Below are positions 1 through 8,816 of a DNA stretch of 64,000 nt, in pieces. Each line of letters begins with the position of its first letter. Position 1 is the stretch's first letter. The stretch is from an uncultured Erysipelotrichaceae bacterium (GTDB taxonomy: Bacteria; Bacillota_I; Bacilli_A; RFN20; CAG-826), in the NCBI GenBank assembly GCA_902798595.1, contig CADBXE010000002.1:175531-239530 (forward strand). The letters run 5' to 3'. Under the pieces are notes generated by a model. That model saw only the letters and a list, made by a program, of their open reading frames with translations, made no database searches and was not told where the DNA came from. A program made the translations under genes and the position numbers.

Positions 1-977
1 AATCTTTCAGAAACTGGTCTAGCAAAACGACGAATGTTATTTTCGTTGATGGCGTCATCAAGCTTCTTGCATTGAACTTTCTTTGTTTCCACGCCTTCAG
101 CGGCATAGAAACGATAGCTACCTGTCTTACCTTTAATAACTTCAAAGGCTGCTAAGGAGCCAACCATAAGGGCTTCACCTGCGCTCATCATACGATTGGT
201 CACCTTAATGGCTTTCTTTGGAGTAATTTGTCTAATGACATCTTTCTCTAATCTGCCTTGAGCAGATGTTGTTTGAGAAATACCTGGTAATTCATAGAAG
301 AATGATGAACGGGATAATGGGATTTCAAGCACACTGACACTAGTACCTGGGTAGGTGATGGTCTTGATTTGACGTGTGGTCTTGTTTTCAAAACCTTTCA
401 TGGCTTTGTTAATAATGGATGTTTTACCAGAGGTAGAATTACCAATCATGTAAACGTCATGACCTTTTCTGGCGGTATTCATTGCTTCAATCAAACCTTT
501 TGAATCATCAGTTGGATTCGCTTTGTTGTTGGAACCATATAATTTGACACTCTTTGGTTTGATGCCATATTCGTTAAATCTTTCAGTTAAGTAGGCTACT
601 AAGGAATCGTCTTTCATGTTGATTGGGAATAAGTCGCGCTTTGTGCCCACAACTGTAAGATTAAGTTTCTTAACTTTCTTAGCGATTTCGCTATTCAATT
701 GGCCATTAAATGAGAACAAATCGACAACCCAAATAATGTATGCATCTGTAGCGCATGCATCATCAAGTATTTTTAATACTTCTTTGTCTACTTCTTGTTC
801 AAGTTCGCTGTTGTTAAAAGCCTTCATTGTCTCAAAACATTTATCACAGTAAATGATTTGGATTGGCGTGGCACGGTGTAATGATTCAGGAATGATATAA
901 CCCTTTTCATCCTCATTTTCGCATTGCAAAATGGCACCGCAGTGATAACAACGTAATACTCTATTGCTCTTGCCCAT
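1..977 (-). CDS. yqeH: YqeH-type circularly permuted ribosome-biogenesis GTPase (3' part outside window)
   Basis: Reads without a stop from an ATG at 977 to the left edge, so the C-terminal end is missing. The N-terminus has a four-cysteine zinc finger (CYHCG near residue 10, YCDKC near residue 45). The G motifs come in permuted order: TKRD (G4) first, then the P-loop GNSTSGKTS (G1), then a G3-like YELPG. Proteins of this family assist 30S subunit assembly in Bacilli. The G3 motif is normally DTPG; here Asp is replaced by Glu. The gene starts inside the 3' end of yqeG (17-base overlap), the usual yqeG-yqeH order in Firmicutes. The identification rests on motif order and context; the start is supported by the zinc finger beginning ten residues in. 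Confidence 0.88.
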   Translation of the reverse strand, partial: MGKSNRVLRCYHCGAILQCENEDEKGYIIPESLHRATPIQIIYCDKCFETMKAFNNSELEQEVDKEVLKILDDACATDAYIIWVVDLFSFNGQLNSEIAKKVKKLNLTVVGTKRDLFPINMKDDSLVAYLTERFNEYGIKPKSVKLYGSNNKANPTDDSKGLIEAMNTARKGHDVYMIGNSTSGKTSIINKAMKGFENKTTRQIKTITYPGTSVSVLEIPLSRSSFFYELPGISQTTSAQGRLEKDVIRQITPKKAIKVTNRMMSAGEALMVGSLAAFEVIKGKTGSYRFYAAEGVETKKVQCKKLDDAINENNIRRFARPVSER

Positions 978-1497
978 ATTTTGTCCTCCAATCTGGCATT
1001 TTGCCTTTTTTAACTAGATGTCTTCGAATCGGTCTATCTAATAGACGATTGAAATGTGTGGTGAATTGATCTTCTTTGACAACCTTCTCGGTCAACACGA
1101 CACGGATATGTGCGCCTTTGGCAGCGAGAACATCAGTCATAAGTTGATCGCCAACAAGCATGGTTTCTTCTGGCTTGTAATCATTTTCCTTAAGGAACTT
1201 TTTAATTTTCCCTGAAAAAGGCTTACGCGCAGAATTGATACAAGGGCAATTGGCTGCGGCGGCGTATGTTCTCACACGCTTCCCACGATTGTTAGAAACA
1301 ATAATGACCTTGAGACCACTTTCTTTAAGAGCGTTAAGTTGCTTAACAGCTCTTTCTGTTGGCAGAGATAAACGATAACTGTCCAACGTATTGTCCAAGT
1401 CTATTAAAAGGACACTAACGCCTTGTTTCTTGAAGAAATCTACTGGGATTTCAAATATTGATTGAGCGTGTGCGAAGGGAATGAATTTGTTGAACAT
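961..1497 (-). CDS. yqeG: YqeG-family HAD phosphatase (subfamily IIIA)
   Basis: 178 residues. HAD motif I is at residues 33-37 (DLDNT), motif II near SNN at about 69, and motif IV is GDQLMTD near 116. YqeG proteins are HAD IIIA phosphatases of unknown substrate, nearly always found directly upstream of yqeH, as here. The gene is preceded by an inverted repeat and follows a terminator for parC, so it probably has its own promoter. Function beyond phosphatase fold is not known. Confidence 0.88.
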   Translation of the reverse strand: MFNKFIPFAHAQSIFEIPVDFFKKQGVSVLLIDLDNTLDSYRLSLPTERAVKQLNALKESGLKVIIVSNNRGKRVRTYAAAANCPCINSARKPFSGKIKKFLKENDYKPEETMLVGDQLMTDVLAAKGAHIRVVLTEKVVKEDQFTTHFNRLLDRPIRRHLVKKGKMPDWRTKYGQEQ

Positions 1498-1537
1498 ATT
1501 TATCTACATATAAATAATAACCGATTTTCTTCCTTAA

Positions 1538-1564
1538 TGTGAGAACTATTAAATAATTCTCACA
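1538..1564. repeat. Inverted repeat upstream of yqeG
   Basis: Perfect 8-bp arms TGTGAGAA and TTCTCACA separated by 11 bases, 41 bp before the yqeG start. It lacks a T-run, so it is not a typical terminator; it could be an operator or a leader hairpin. A clear promoter could not be placed beside it. Confidence 0.5.
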
Positions 1565-1587
1565 AGCAATAAGCCGTTTCTGTCACA

Positions 1588-1612
1588 TTAAAAAAGCCTC
1601 TTCTCGAGGCTC
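1588..1612 (-). terminator. Intrinsic terminator after parC
   Basis: Stem AGCCTC/GAGGCT with a five-base loop, followed on the minus strand by TTTTTT. It lies 80 bases past the parC stop and separates parE-parC from yqeG-yqeH. Confidence 0.8.
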
Positions 1613-1689
1613 TTATCTTGTTAATTGCTTTGATATATAACAAAGTTATATTCTTTACTAGTTTATTACTAGATATCTACTTTATTGAA

Positions 1690-4320
1690 TTACTCGTCCA
1701 AATCGTCAAAAATAGAGATTTGTTCAAAGCCTTCTTTTTCTTCCTTTTCTTCTGGAACGTTGATTTCTTCCTGGATTTCATCCTCAGAATCATTTTCCAT
1801 AACAGGTCTTTCTTTTTCCTTGATGGTAATTGGGTGAGAAACAGTCTTCTTATTAATGATTTCAATATTAGTGTCTATGACACTATCAACTGTTGTCTTG
1901 CTTGGAATATCAATATTCTTCTTTGCATATTTAGCAAGATCAGTGAGATAGAAATCAGTTAATTCGAACTCAAAGTATTCATTCGTAGACATGAAGAGAT
2001 TTATTTCCAATAAATCTGACTTATTCACCAACTTAAAGGCACTGACAACGTGATGTACGTCGCTCTTGAAACACGGCATAACTGTTTGGACCTTGCCCAA
2101 TCTAGCGGTTAGATTTACGTGTGCATTATCGAAAATTCGATAATGGCCTTTATCGGTGAATAGGATGACTTTATTCTTTTCTTCTTCATCAAAAGCGATT
2201 AACGCTACTGCGTTATTCTTGCCTAAGCCAGCGACGGATTTCACACCACCAGCTTTGCTAGAAAGAACAGATAATTCGTTTTCATTGAAGTATGTAACAT
2301 TGCCATTACTTGTTATTACAAGTAAGTTACTATTTCCGCTTAAGATTTGGATATCGCTTACTTCATCACCGTTGAGAAGTCTCATATTGCGTATAGGACG
2401 CGTGCGTTTTCCTTTTTCTATCATACTTAAAGGCATACGTTTAATTTGTCCAAATTTGGTCAAAACACCGAGATAAATATCATCTCTGAAGTCACTAACA
2501 GCAATGCCTTTGATGATTTTTTCACCTTGATTTAAGGTTGAGAAGGTATTGATATGGTCACCTTCATCTTTCCATCTGTTCTCTGGCAATTTGTGGACTG
2601 GAATACAAATATAGTTACCTTGATTTGTAAAACAAATCAGATAATCGGTTGTATTAATCAAACCTTGAGCTATTAATTCATCTCCGTCCTTTAAACCTGG
2701 AAGAGGATTATCGCCGCTGCTGCGATATGACTTGAGTGTAGATCTCTTCACATAACCATCGCGTGTAAGAGCCACCATCACATCGTCTTTAGCGATTAAT
2801 TCACGTTTATCAATCGGGGCAATTTCTTCTTTTTCTTGAATTGCCGTCCTTCTATCATCGCCATACTTGTCCGCGATAGCTTTTAGTTCACGAACTAAAA
2901 CACGGTTAAGTTTGCTCTCATCTTCAAGTATTCCTTTAAGTGTTTCAATGTCTTTAAGGAGCTGCACTTTTTCATTTTCTAAAGTAACTTCATCGGTGTG
3001 AGATAACTTATATAATGGCATGGTCACAATAGCTTCTGCTTGTTCATTAGAAAATCCATAACGGGCCATTAAGTTGACTTTAGAATCCGCTTTATCTTTA
3101 CTCTTTTTGATGATTTCCACGACCTCATTAATGTTTAAGGAAGCTTGAATTAATCCTTCAACAATATGGAGTCTAGCTTGGAATTTTTCTAGATCAAATC
3201 TGCTTCTTCTTGTTACAACATCAACTTGGTGAGCGATGTAAGCATCAACATAAGTTAAAAGATTTAATGTCTTTGGTCTACCATCAACAATAGCCACCAT
3301 ATTAGTGCTATAAGATGAAACGAGACCAGTTTTATTATTTAAGTATTGTAAAAGCAAATCAACTTTTGCATCTTTTTTGCAATCGATGACGATTCTAATA
3401 CCTTTCCAGTCAGATTCATCACGGACTTCTAAAAGACCATCAACTGCTTTGCTGTGGATAATCTTATCAATTTCAAAAACCAATTGATTCTTTTGAGTTT
3501 TATATGGAATTTCAGTAATGACAATCTGTTGATTGTCTTTGTTTTGTACAATCTCTTCTTTACTGGCGATTTCAATACGTCCACGACCAGTTAAATAGAT
3601 ACTTTTAAGACCTTCGCTTTCATAGATGATACCGCCACCTGGGAAGTCTGGGCCTAAGACAAATTGCATTAAGTCTTCGATAGTTGCGGTCTTATGACCA
3701 ATGCGATAAATAACTGCATCAATAATCTCTTTGAGATTATGCGGTGGGATTTCTGTCGCCATACCAACAGCGATACCTTCTGTACCATTAACGAATAAAT
3801 TAGGGAATCTAGCAGGTAAAATAGTTGGCTCAAATTCGGTATCATCGAAGTTAAGTTGCATATCAACTGTTTTCTTATCGATTTCACGAACAAGTTCATT
3901 AGAAATCTCGCTTAAACGAGATTCAGTATAACGATAAGCCGCTGGGGAGTCGCCATCGATAGAACCGTTATTGCCTTGGAAGTCAATTAAAGGATATCTA
4001 ATCTTCCAATCTTGGCTCATTCTTGCTAAGGCTTCATAAATGGATGTATCACCATGTGGGTGGAATGTACCCATAACCGCACCAACGGTATGAGCGCACT
4101 TTCTAGTAGGTTTATTAAAAACATTGTTGTTTTTAAACATTGTGAAAATAATACGTCTTTGAACCGGCTTTAAACCATCTCTAACATCTGGAATAGCACG
4201 ATCTTGAATAACGTATTTAGCGTAAGTTGCGTAACGGTCGCCCATCACGTCTTCCATCGGTTGTACGGAGATGTTTTCAACGTAATTTTCTTCGACTAAA
4301 TCAATCTTTTTTCTAGCCAT
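1690..4320 (-). CDS. parC: DNA topoisomerase IV subunit A
   Basis: 876 residues. The winged-helix/tower breakage-reunion domain carries the catalytic tyrosine in RYTES (Tyr131) and the subunit-A signature [12 protein letters not shown] at 45-56. The GNNGSIDGD stretch at 116-124 favours ParC over GyrA, and the partner gene directly upstream is parE. The second half forms the beta-pinwheel C-terminal domain, ending in a Glu/Asp/Lys-rich tail from about 830. ParC with ParE decatenates daughter chromosomes. The quinolone-resistance region reads [11 protein letters not shown], with Thr92 at the usual Ser and Glu96 at the acidic position. Only 3 bases separate it from parE, so the two are co-transcribed. 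Confidence 0.93.
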   Translation of the reverse strand: MARKKIDLVEENYVENISVQPMEDVMGDRYATYAKYVIQDRAIPDVRDGLKPVQRRIIFTMFKNNNVFNKPTRKCAHTVGAVMGTFHPHGDTSIYEALARMSQDWKIRYPLIDFQGNNGSIDGDSPAAYRYTESRLSEISNELVREIDKKTVDMQLNFDDTEFEPTILPARFPNLFVNGTEGIAVGMATEIPPHNLKEIIDAVIYRIGHKTATIEDLMQFVLGPDFPGGGIIYESEGLKSIYLTGRGRIEIASKEEIVQNKDNQQIVITEIPYKTQKNQLVFEIDKIIHSKAVDGLLEVRDESDWKGIRIVIDCKKDAKVDLLLQYLNNKTGLVSSYSTNMVAIVDGRPKTLNLLTYVDAYIAHQVDVVTRRSRFDLEKFQARLHIVEGLIQASLNINEVVEIIKKSKDKADSKVNLMARYGFSNEQAEAIVTMPLYKLSHTDEVTLENEKVQLLKDIETLKGILEDESKLNRVLVRELKAIADKYGDDRRTAIQEKEEIAPIDKRELIAKDDVMVALTRDGYVKRSTLKSYRSSGDNPLPGLKDGDELIAQGLINTTDYLICFTNQGNYICIPVHKLPENRWKDEGDHINTFSTLNQGEKIIKGIAVSDFRDDIYLGVLTKFGQIKRMPLSMIEKGKRTRPIRNMRLLNGDEVSDIQILSGNSNLLVITSNGNVTYFNENELSVLSSKAGGVKSVAGLGKNNAVALIAFDEEEKNKVILFTDKGHYRIFDNAHVNLTARLGKVQTVMPCFKSDVHHVVSAFKLVNKSDLLEINLFMSTNEYFEFELTDFYLTDLAKYAKKNIDIPSKTTVDSVIDTNIEIINKKTVSHPITIKEKERPVMENDSEDEIQEEINVPEEKEEKEGFEQISIFDDLDE

Positions 4321-4323
4321 AGA

Positions 4324-6267
4324 TTACTTGACCTCCTTGATGAAAGTATCGACTTTATTGAAATCAACGTTCTCTTCAACCCACGCTCTTCTAATGCCAG
4401 CGTCACGGCCCATTAAAACGGTAACTCTCTTTTCTGCTAAGAATGGATCATCGATTTCGACACGGACTAATAATCTAGTCTTTGGATCCATTGTGGTTTC
4501 TTTTAATTGGATAGCGTCCATTTCACCAAGACCTTTATATCTGGAGACCTTGTAACCGCCACCAACTTTCTTTTTGGCTTGTTCCAAGCCATCATCATCC
4601 CAAGCATATTCTTGGATGACCTTTTTGCCATCTTCTTTATAGACACGATAAAGAGGTGGAACAGCAATATAAACATGACCAGATGTGATTAATTGACGCA
4701 TATAATGGTAGAAGAACGTTAATAATAACGTTTGGATGTGCGCACCATCAGTATCAGCATCGGTCATGATGATGATTTTGCCATATTTAATATCGTCTAA
4801 ATCGAAGTTTTGACCAAAACCCGCACCAATGGTATTAATAATGGTTGCGATTTCTTCGTTATGTACTAATTTTTCCATAGAAATGGAGTCTGTGTTAAGT
4901 GGTTTACCACGTAGTGGTAAGATTGCTTGGTGGAGTCTATCTCTACCTTTCTTAGCGGTACCACCAGCGGAATCACCTTCAACGATAAATAATTCGTTTT
5001 TGGCGTATTCTTTGCTTTGTGCTGGGGTTAATTTATCACTTAAAATGACTTCTTGCTTTGGTTTTTTGTTGTTTCTCGCTTCTTCTTTAGCTTTTCTAGC
5101 GGCTAATCTCGCATTTTGAGACGCAACACACTTATTGATGAAGTTGATTGTGAATTCTTTGTTTTCTAAAAGATAATAAGTAAACTTATTATAAATAAAG
5201 TTAGAGACTACAGAAGCTGCTTGTGGAGTGCCTAATTTGCCTTTGGTTTGGCCTTCAAATTCAAGCAAAGCTTCTGGAATTTTTAAGGATACAACAGCAG
5301 TTAAACCCTCTCTAATATCACTACCTTCGAGCTTTTTGCCCTTGGTTAATTTGTATTGTTCAGCGAAATCGTTAACAGCTTTAGCGATACCAGTTCTAAA
5401 ACCAGTTTCATGTGTACCACCATCTCTTGTTCTTACGTTATTAACGTAAGAGTAGATTGTTTCGTTGTAATCTTCGCTGCAGTATTGTAAAGCGATCTCA
5501 ATGTCGATTTGTGTTTCTTCATCGGTATCCGCAAAGCTGATCACAGGTGACATTGGTTGTTTATTGATATTGACGTTATTGATGTATTCCACTAAGCCGT
5601 TTTCATACAAAAAGTTCTGAACTTGTCCGGTCTTTTCATCAGTTAAGACAAATTCCACGCCTTTCATTAAGAAGGCACTTTCTTGTAAGTGGCTAGCGAT
5701 TGTGTCCCATTTGAATTCAACGGTTGAGAAAATAGTTGCGTCTGGTTTAAATCTCACTAAAGTACCGTGTTTCTTACATGTGCCTACAACTTCAAGAGGA
5801 ACGGCAAGATTACCACCATTTTCGAATTTTAGGTGATAAATATTGCCTTCTTGATAGACATTAATGTCTATCCATTCACTTAAAGCATTAGTAACAGAAG
5901 CACCAACACCATGTAAACCAGCAGCAGATTTATAAACAGCATTGTTAAATTTGCCACCTGCGTGGAGTTCAGTAAAAACAACTTCGACTGCTGGTCGACC
6001 AGTTTCTTTATTGATACCCACAGGAATGCCACGACCTTCATCAAGGACACTAATGGAACCGTCTTTATGCATGGTGACGCAAATTTTCTTACCATAACCA
6101 GATAAGGCTTCGTCCACTGCATTATCGACAACTTCCCAGACTAGGTGATGGAGGCCAGCACTATTGGTTGAACCAATGTACATAGCAGGTCTTTTGCGGA
6201 CACCTTCAAGGCCCTTCATCACATGAATATCATCAGCTGTATATGTTGTTTTTTTGATATCAGACAC
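4324..6267 (-). CDS. parE: DNA topoisomerase IV subunit B
   Basis: GHKL ATPase subunit that drives strand passage by ParC. Visible are the ATP-binding residues in the EVVDNAVDEAL and DEGRGIPV segments, the GLHGVGASVTNALS lid, the TOPRIM acidic cluster EGDSAGGTAKKGRD, and the PLRGKPLN and PLYRV motifs. I choose the GTG at 6267 because it has AAAGGG eight bases upstream; an in-frame TTG at 6285 would add six residues but lies upstream of that ribosome-binding site. The protein is about 647 residues, normal for ParE. It is divergent from plsY and co-transcribed with parC. Confidence 0.92.
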   Translation of the reverse strand: MSDIKKTTYTADDIHVMKGLEGVRKRPAMYIGSTNSAGLHHLVWEVVDNAVDEALSGYGKKICVTMHKDGSISVLDEGRGIPVGINKETGRPAVEVVFTELHAGGKFNNAVYKSAAGLHGVGASVTNALSEWIDINVYQEGNIYHLKFENGGNLAVPLEVVGTCKKHGTLVRFKPDATIFSTVEFKWDTIASHLQESAFLMKGVEFVLTDEKTGQVQNFLYENGLVEYINNVNINKQPMSPVISFADTDEETQIDIEIALQYCSEDYNETIYSYVNNVRTRDGGTHETGFRTGIAKAVNDFAEQYKLTKGKKLEGSDIREGLTAVVSLKIPEALLEFEGQTKGKLGTPQAASVVSNFIYNKFTYYLLENKEFTINFINKCVASQNARLAARKAKEEARNNKKPKQEVILSDKLTPAQSKEYAKNELFIVEGDSAGGTAKKGRDRLHQAILPLRGKPLNTDSISMEKLVHNEEIATIINTIGAGFGQNFDLDDIKYGKIIIMTDADTDGAHIQTLLLTFFYHYMRQLITSGHVYIAVPPLYRVYKEDGKKVIQEYAWDDDGLEQAKKKVGGGYKVSRYKGLGEMDAIQLKETTMDPKTRLLVRVEIDDPFLAEKRVTVLMGRDAGIRRAWVEENVDFNKVDTFIKEVK

Positions 6268-6308
6268 TATATTTTCCCTTTGCAAGACTTAATTATATAC
6301 AAATTAAG

Positions 6309-6336
6309 TTGCAAATATAAAGCAATTTTGTAGAAT
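6309..6336 (+). promoter_or_regulatory. Putative plsY promoter
   Basis: TTGCAA, a 16-base spacer and TAGAAT lie ahead of the GGAGGT ribosome-binding site of plsY. This is a plausible housekeeping-sigma promoter in the 96-base divergent gap with parE. Confidence 0.45.
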
Positions 6337-6363
6337 ATAAAGGTGCGATTTGGAGGTACAAAA

Positions 6364-7143
6364 ATGAATATATTTGTAAATATATTGGTGCCAATCATTT
6401 GTTTGCTAATTGGTTACCTTATGGGAAGCGCAAACATCTCAATTCCATTAGGAAAAATGGTCTTTAAACAAGATCCACGTGACTACGGATCGCATAATCC
6501 AGGCGCTACCAACTGTGGTCGCTTGTGGGGCAAAAAATACTTCCTTATCGTTTTCTTCTTCGATGTATTTAAAACAATCTCACCACTTTATATCTGTTGG
6601 GCGATTTTGACATTCGTTCCACTTAATAATGGTTTACCATTATTACCAAACGCTTCCGCTATGTATGCTGGTAACGTTGATGGCTACATGATTCAATGGC
6701 CAGTCTATTGGGTCGCTGTTATCGGTGCTATGTTTGGTGGTATTTATCCATGTTTCATTGGATTTAAAGGTGGTAAAGCTGCCTCTTGTATGGTAGGAAT
6801 TACCTTGACTACATCTTGGCTTTTTGGTGTGATTGGTGCTCTTTCTTATTACATCACATTGAAGAAATCTGGCTATGTCTCATTAGCCTCCATCATCACT
6901 TCTATTCTCAATGCAATTGTGACTTGGATCTGGGCAATTCTCTTATTGCTCAAGGTCATTCCAGTCGGTACTTATTGGCAATTCTTTGTTAACTGGGGAC
7001 CAATGCTTTACTGCAATTTCGTCTACGCTATCTTGATGACAATTATCAGTGTAGTTTTGACCATCAGACACCGAACAAACATCGGAAGAATTAAGAACGG
7101 AACCGAAAGAAAAATTACTTGGATGAAAGTACAAAGCAAGTAA
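6364..7143 (+). CDS. plsY: Glycerol-3-phosphate acyltransferase PlsY
   Basis: 259-residue polytopic membrane protein that transfers acyl groups from acyl-phosphate to glycerol-3-phosphate, the first step of phospholipid synthesis in Gram-positives. The PlsY signatures are present: GYLMGSANISIPLGK near the N-terminus, GSHNPGATN near residue 45 and the glycine-rich GFKGGKAAS loop near 135. The start is the ATG at 6364 with GGAGGT seven bases before it; an in-frame GTG at 6343 lies upstream of this site. It forms a single-gene unit ending at a strong terminator. plsC for the next acylation step is at 53.6 kb. Confidence 0.93.
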   Translation: MNIFVNILVPIICLLIGYLMGSANISIPLGKMVFKQDPRDYGSHNPGATNCGRLWGKKYFLIVFFFDVFKTISPLYICWAILTFVPLNNGLPLLPNASAMYAGNVDGYMIQWPVYWVAVIGAMFGGIYPCFIGFKGGKAASCMVGITLTTSWLFGVIGALSYYITLKKSGYVSLASIITSILNAIVTWIWAILLLLKVIPVGTYWQFFVNWGPMLYCNFVYAILMTIISVVLTIRHRTNIGRIKNGTERKITWMKVQSK

Positions 7144-7180
7144 TTAACTAGTAGACTTAATAACTATGTTATTATAGACA

Positions 7181-7212
7181 AAAGCACTCGGTTAGGAGTG
7201 CTTTATTTTTTA
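7181..7212 (+). terminator. Intrinsic terminator after plsY
   Basis: Stem AAGCACTC/GAGTGCTT with a six-base loop, followed by TATTTTTT. Confidence 0.85.
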
Positions 7213-7283
7213 TGCTGCTTTAGCTCCTATTAAATTTATAAATATAGGAATAATACGGAAGGTCTCTTTATCGATTCTAGGCA

Positions 7284-7308
7284 ACAAAAAAGCGCTCGTT
7301 GGAGCGCT
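7284..7308 (-). terminator. Intrinsic terminator after yneF
   Basis: Stem AGCGCTC/GAGCGCT with a four-base loop, followed by TTTTTT on the minus strand, 16 bases past the yneF stop. Confidence 0.85.
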
Positions 7309-7323
7309 ATTTGTTTCGTTCAA

Positions 7324-7548
7324 TTATTTTCCTTGATTCATGTTTCTCATGATTTCACGGATTTGTTTTTCGCTTGGTGTACGACCCATGCTTCTGAACA
7401 TAGCGCGAATCATTTTCTCATTCATAGGAGGATTTTCTCTGAGTTGCTTTTGGAAGATGTAACGAGTTACAAAGAAGCCTGCAACTGCACCACCAATAAT
7501 CGCTAAGACAATCCAGAGAATGAATTGCCAGATTTGGATTTCGAACAT
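7324..7548 (-). CDS. yneF: YneF-family (UPF0154) small membrane protein
   Basis: 74 residues with a single N-terminal transmembrane helix (about 5-30), then a cytosolic tail ending in the family-typical pattern MIRAMFRSMGRTPSEKQI. Known from Bacilli and Mollicutes; the function is not established. An AGGTGG site lies eight bases before the ATG. It is 15 bases downstream of efp and probably shares its transcript. Confidence 0.85.
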   Translation of the reverse strand: MFEIQIWQFILWIVLAIIGGAVAGFFVTRYIFQKQLRENPPMNEKMIRAMFRSMGRTPSEKQIREIMRNMNQGK

Positions 7549-7563
7549 ATCTCAATCCACCTA

Positions 7564-8028
7564 TTAGGCTCTACCGTCGTATTCGCCGTTGTCTGTGCGA
7601 ACAAGAACTTCTTCGCCTTCTTCAATGAATAATGGAACTCTGACAACTAAGCCTGTTTCTAATGTAGCTGGCTTTGTTGGTTTGTTGACTGTGTCACCTC
7701 TGACGCCTGGATCACATTGTGTAATCTTTAATGTGACTTTAGCTGGTAAGTTAACACCAAGGATTTCGCCATCATAGGAAGTGATTTCCACGACTTCGTC
7801 GCCTTTTAAGAATTGTTTTTCCCATTGGAGACGTTCAGCTGGGATTTCAACTTGTTCATAAGTTTCTTGATCCATGAAGACAAAGAAATCACCGCTGTCA
7901 TAGAGATATTGCATTTGTCTCTTGTCTAAACGAACGTTTTCAACCATGTAACCAGAGTTACGAGCTAATTCGTTGATTGTGCCTGTACGGACGTTTTTAA
8001 CTTTGACCTTAGCAACCATCTTTCTCAT
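7564..8028 (-). CDS. efp: Elongation factor P, reading frame intact only from internal Met
   Basis: This frame covers most of EF-P: the end of domain I and OB domains II and III, with EF-P signatures RKMVAKVKVKNVRTG, YLYDSGDFFVFMDQETYEQ and the C-terminal GDTVNKPTKPATLETG. EF-P relieves ribosome stalling at proline runs. The ATG at 8028 has no ribosome-binding site and lies within the conserved N-terminal domain. In the same frame, upstream codons 8029-8067 still spell NNLYQVLDILLNKTA, which includes the modified-lysine loop, but a TAA stop precedes them. The true start lies at 8101 in another frame (separate entry). The gene is therefore frameshifted near its 5' end, by mutation, assembly error or recoding. 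Confidence 0.8.
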   Translation of the reverse strand: MRKMVAKVKVKNVRTGTINELARNSGYMVENVRLDKRQMQYLYDSGDFFVFMDQETYEQVEIPAERLQWEKQFLKGDEVVEITSYDGEILGVNLPAKVTLKITQCDPGVRGDTVNKPTKPATLETGLVVRVPLFIEEGEEVLVRTDNGEYDGRA

Positions 8029-8101
8029 CGCAGTTTTATTTAATAAAATATCTAAAACTTGGTATAAATTGTTTTGGTCTTAATTCTGTAACATTAACCA
8101 T
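8029..8101 (-). pseudogene. efp: Frameshifted 5' end of efp
   Basis: An ATG at 8101 with AAAGGAAAG upstream opens MVNVTELRP, the EF-P N-terminus. The frame then runs into TAA before 8028. The following EF-P residues (NNLYQVLDILLNKTA) are in the +1 frame. Compared with the mycoplasma EF-P pattern LRSG....YKDNLY, about 20 bases are missing between LRP and NLY. Confidence 0.7.
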
Positions 8102-8137
8102 ATAATTTATCTTTCCTTTCAATAAATTTCCTTGAAT

Positions 8138-8165
8138 ATTATATCAAATATTCATTATTTGACAA
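8138..8165 (-). promoter_or_regulatory. Putative efp promoter
   Basis: TTGTCA, a 16-base spacer and TATAAT on the minus strand. The -35 overlaps the stop codon region of the MBL-fold gene. The promoter looks sound although the downstream efp frame is broken. Confidence 0.6.
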
Positions 8166-8787
8166 ATGGATTTACTCTTCGCTCAATTTCAAGCGTTGAG
8201 GAAGGACCATGTCCTCCGTAGATTTTTGTTTTATCAGGTAAGGCTAATACTTTAGCCATAGAGTTTCTTAATCCTTTCGGCATTGCACTTGGCAAATCAC
8301 TGCGGCCTATTCCGTGCATGATGATAAAATCACCAGTAAATAAGACCCCACTTTCTTTTAAGTAAAAACAAACTGAACCAGCAGTGTGATATGGAACGGT
8401 GATGACCTTAATATCTTCACTTAAAAAGTGAAGAAATTCATTATCCGCTAATGTAATGGCCTTGCTTTTAACAACGACATGTTCACCTAAAAAATCAGAA
8501 CAATTTGCGTAGGTATCAGTTAGCTTATCTTCATCATCAAAGCCGATATAAAGAGGCGCTTTAAAAGCATTCACTAAAGTATCCACTCCACGCATGTGAT
8601 CAACATGTCCATGGGTTAACAAGACTGCTTTGAGTTTGAGGTTGTTTTTCTTTATATAATTAACGATTCCGGGATAATCTTTTGCAGGATCAATGACAAC
8701 ACAGTTGTTTTCTGAGTCACTTAAAAGATACGTATTCGCATACAATTCATCAACCATTTCATAAATGAAAGGTACAACATTAATCAT
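8155..8787 (-). CDS. MBL-fold metallo-hydrolase (glyoxalase II-like)
   Basis: About 210 residues with the metallo-beta-lactamase zinc ligands THGHVDH near 60, HTAGS near 136, the Asp of FTGDF near 153, and GGHGPSS near 194. This matches the short hydroxyacylglutathione-hydrolase-like family widespread in Firmicutes; the substrate cannot be named. ATG 8787 is chosen; a GTG two codons upstream is possible. Neither start has a visible ribosome-binding site, and the start lies only a few bases past the T-run of the rpmG terminator, so expression probably needs read-through or a leaderless start. Confidence 0.85.
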   Translation of the reverse strand: MINVVPFIYEMVDELYANTYLLSDSENNCVVIDPAKDYPGIVNYIKKNNLKLKAVLLTHGHVDHMRGVDTLVNAFKAPLYIGFDDEDKLTDTYANCSDFLGEHVVVKSKAITLADNEFLHFLSEDIKVITVPYHTAGSVCFYLKESGVLFTGDFIIMHGIGRSDLPSAMPKGLRNSMAKVLALPDKTKIYGGHGPSSTLEIERRVNPFVK

Positions 8788-8792
8788 AAGCA

Positions 8793-8816
8793 CAAAAAAA
8801 TAGGCGCAAGCCTATT
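8793..8816 (-). terminator. Intrinsic terminator after rpmG
   Basis: Stem AATAGGC/GCCTATT with a four-base loop and TTTTTTT on the minus strand. The stem begins in the rpmG stop codon and the T-run ends at the start of the MBL-fold gene. Confidence 0.8.

Noticed and set aside
1690-4320. Naming the subunit A gene gyrA
   Set aside because: The GNNGSIDGD segment and the adjacent ParE-like partner fit topoisomerase IV better.
5228-5449. Open frames on the strand opposite parE, dnaK, pdp and others
   Set aside because: They have no ribosome-binding sites, no family features and lie fully within conserved genes.
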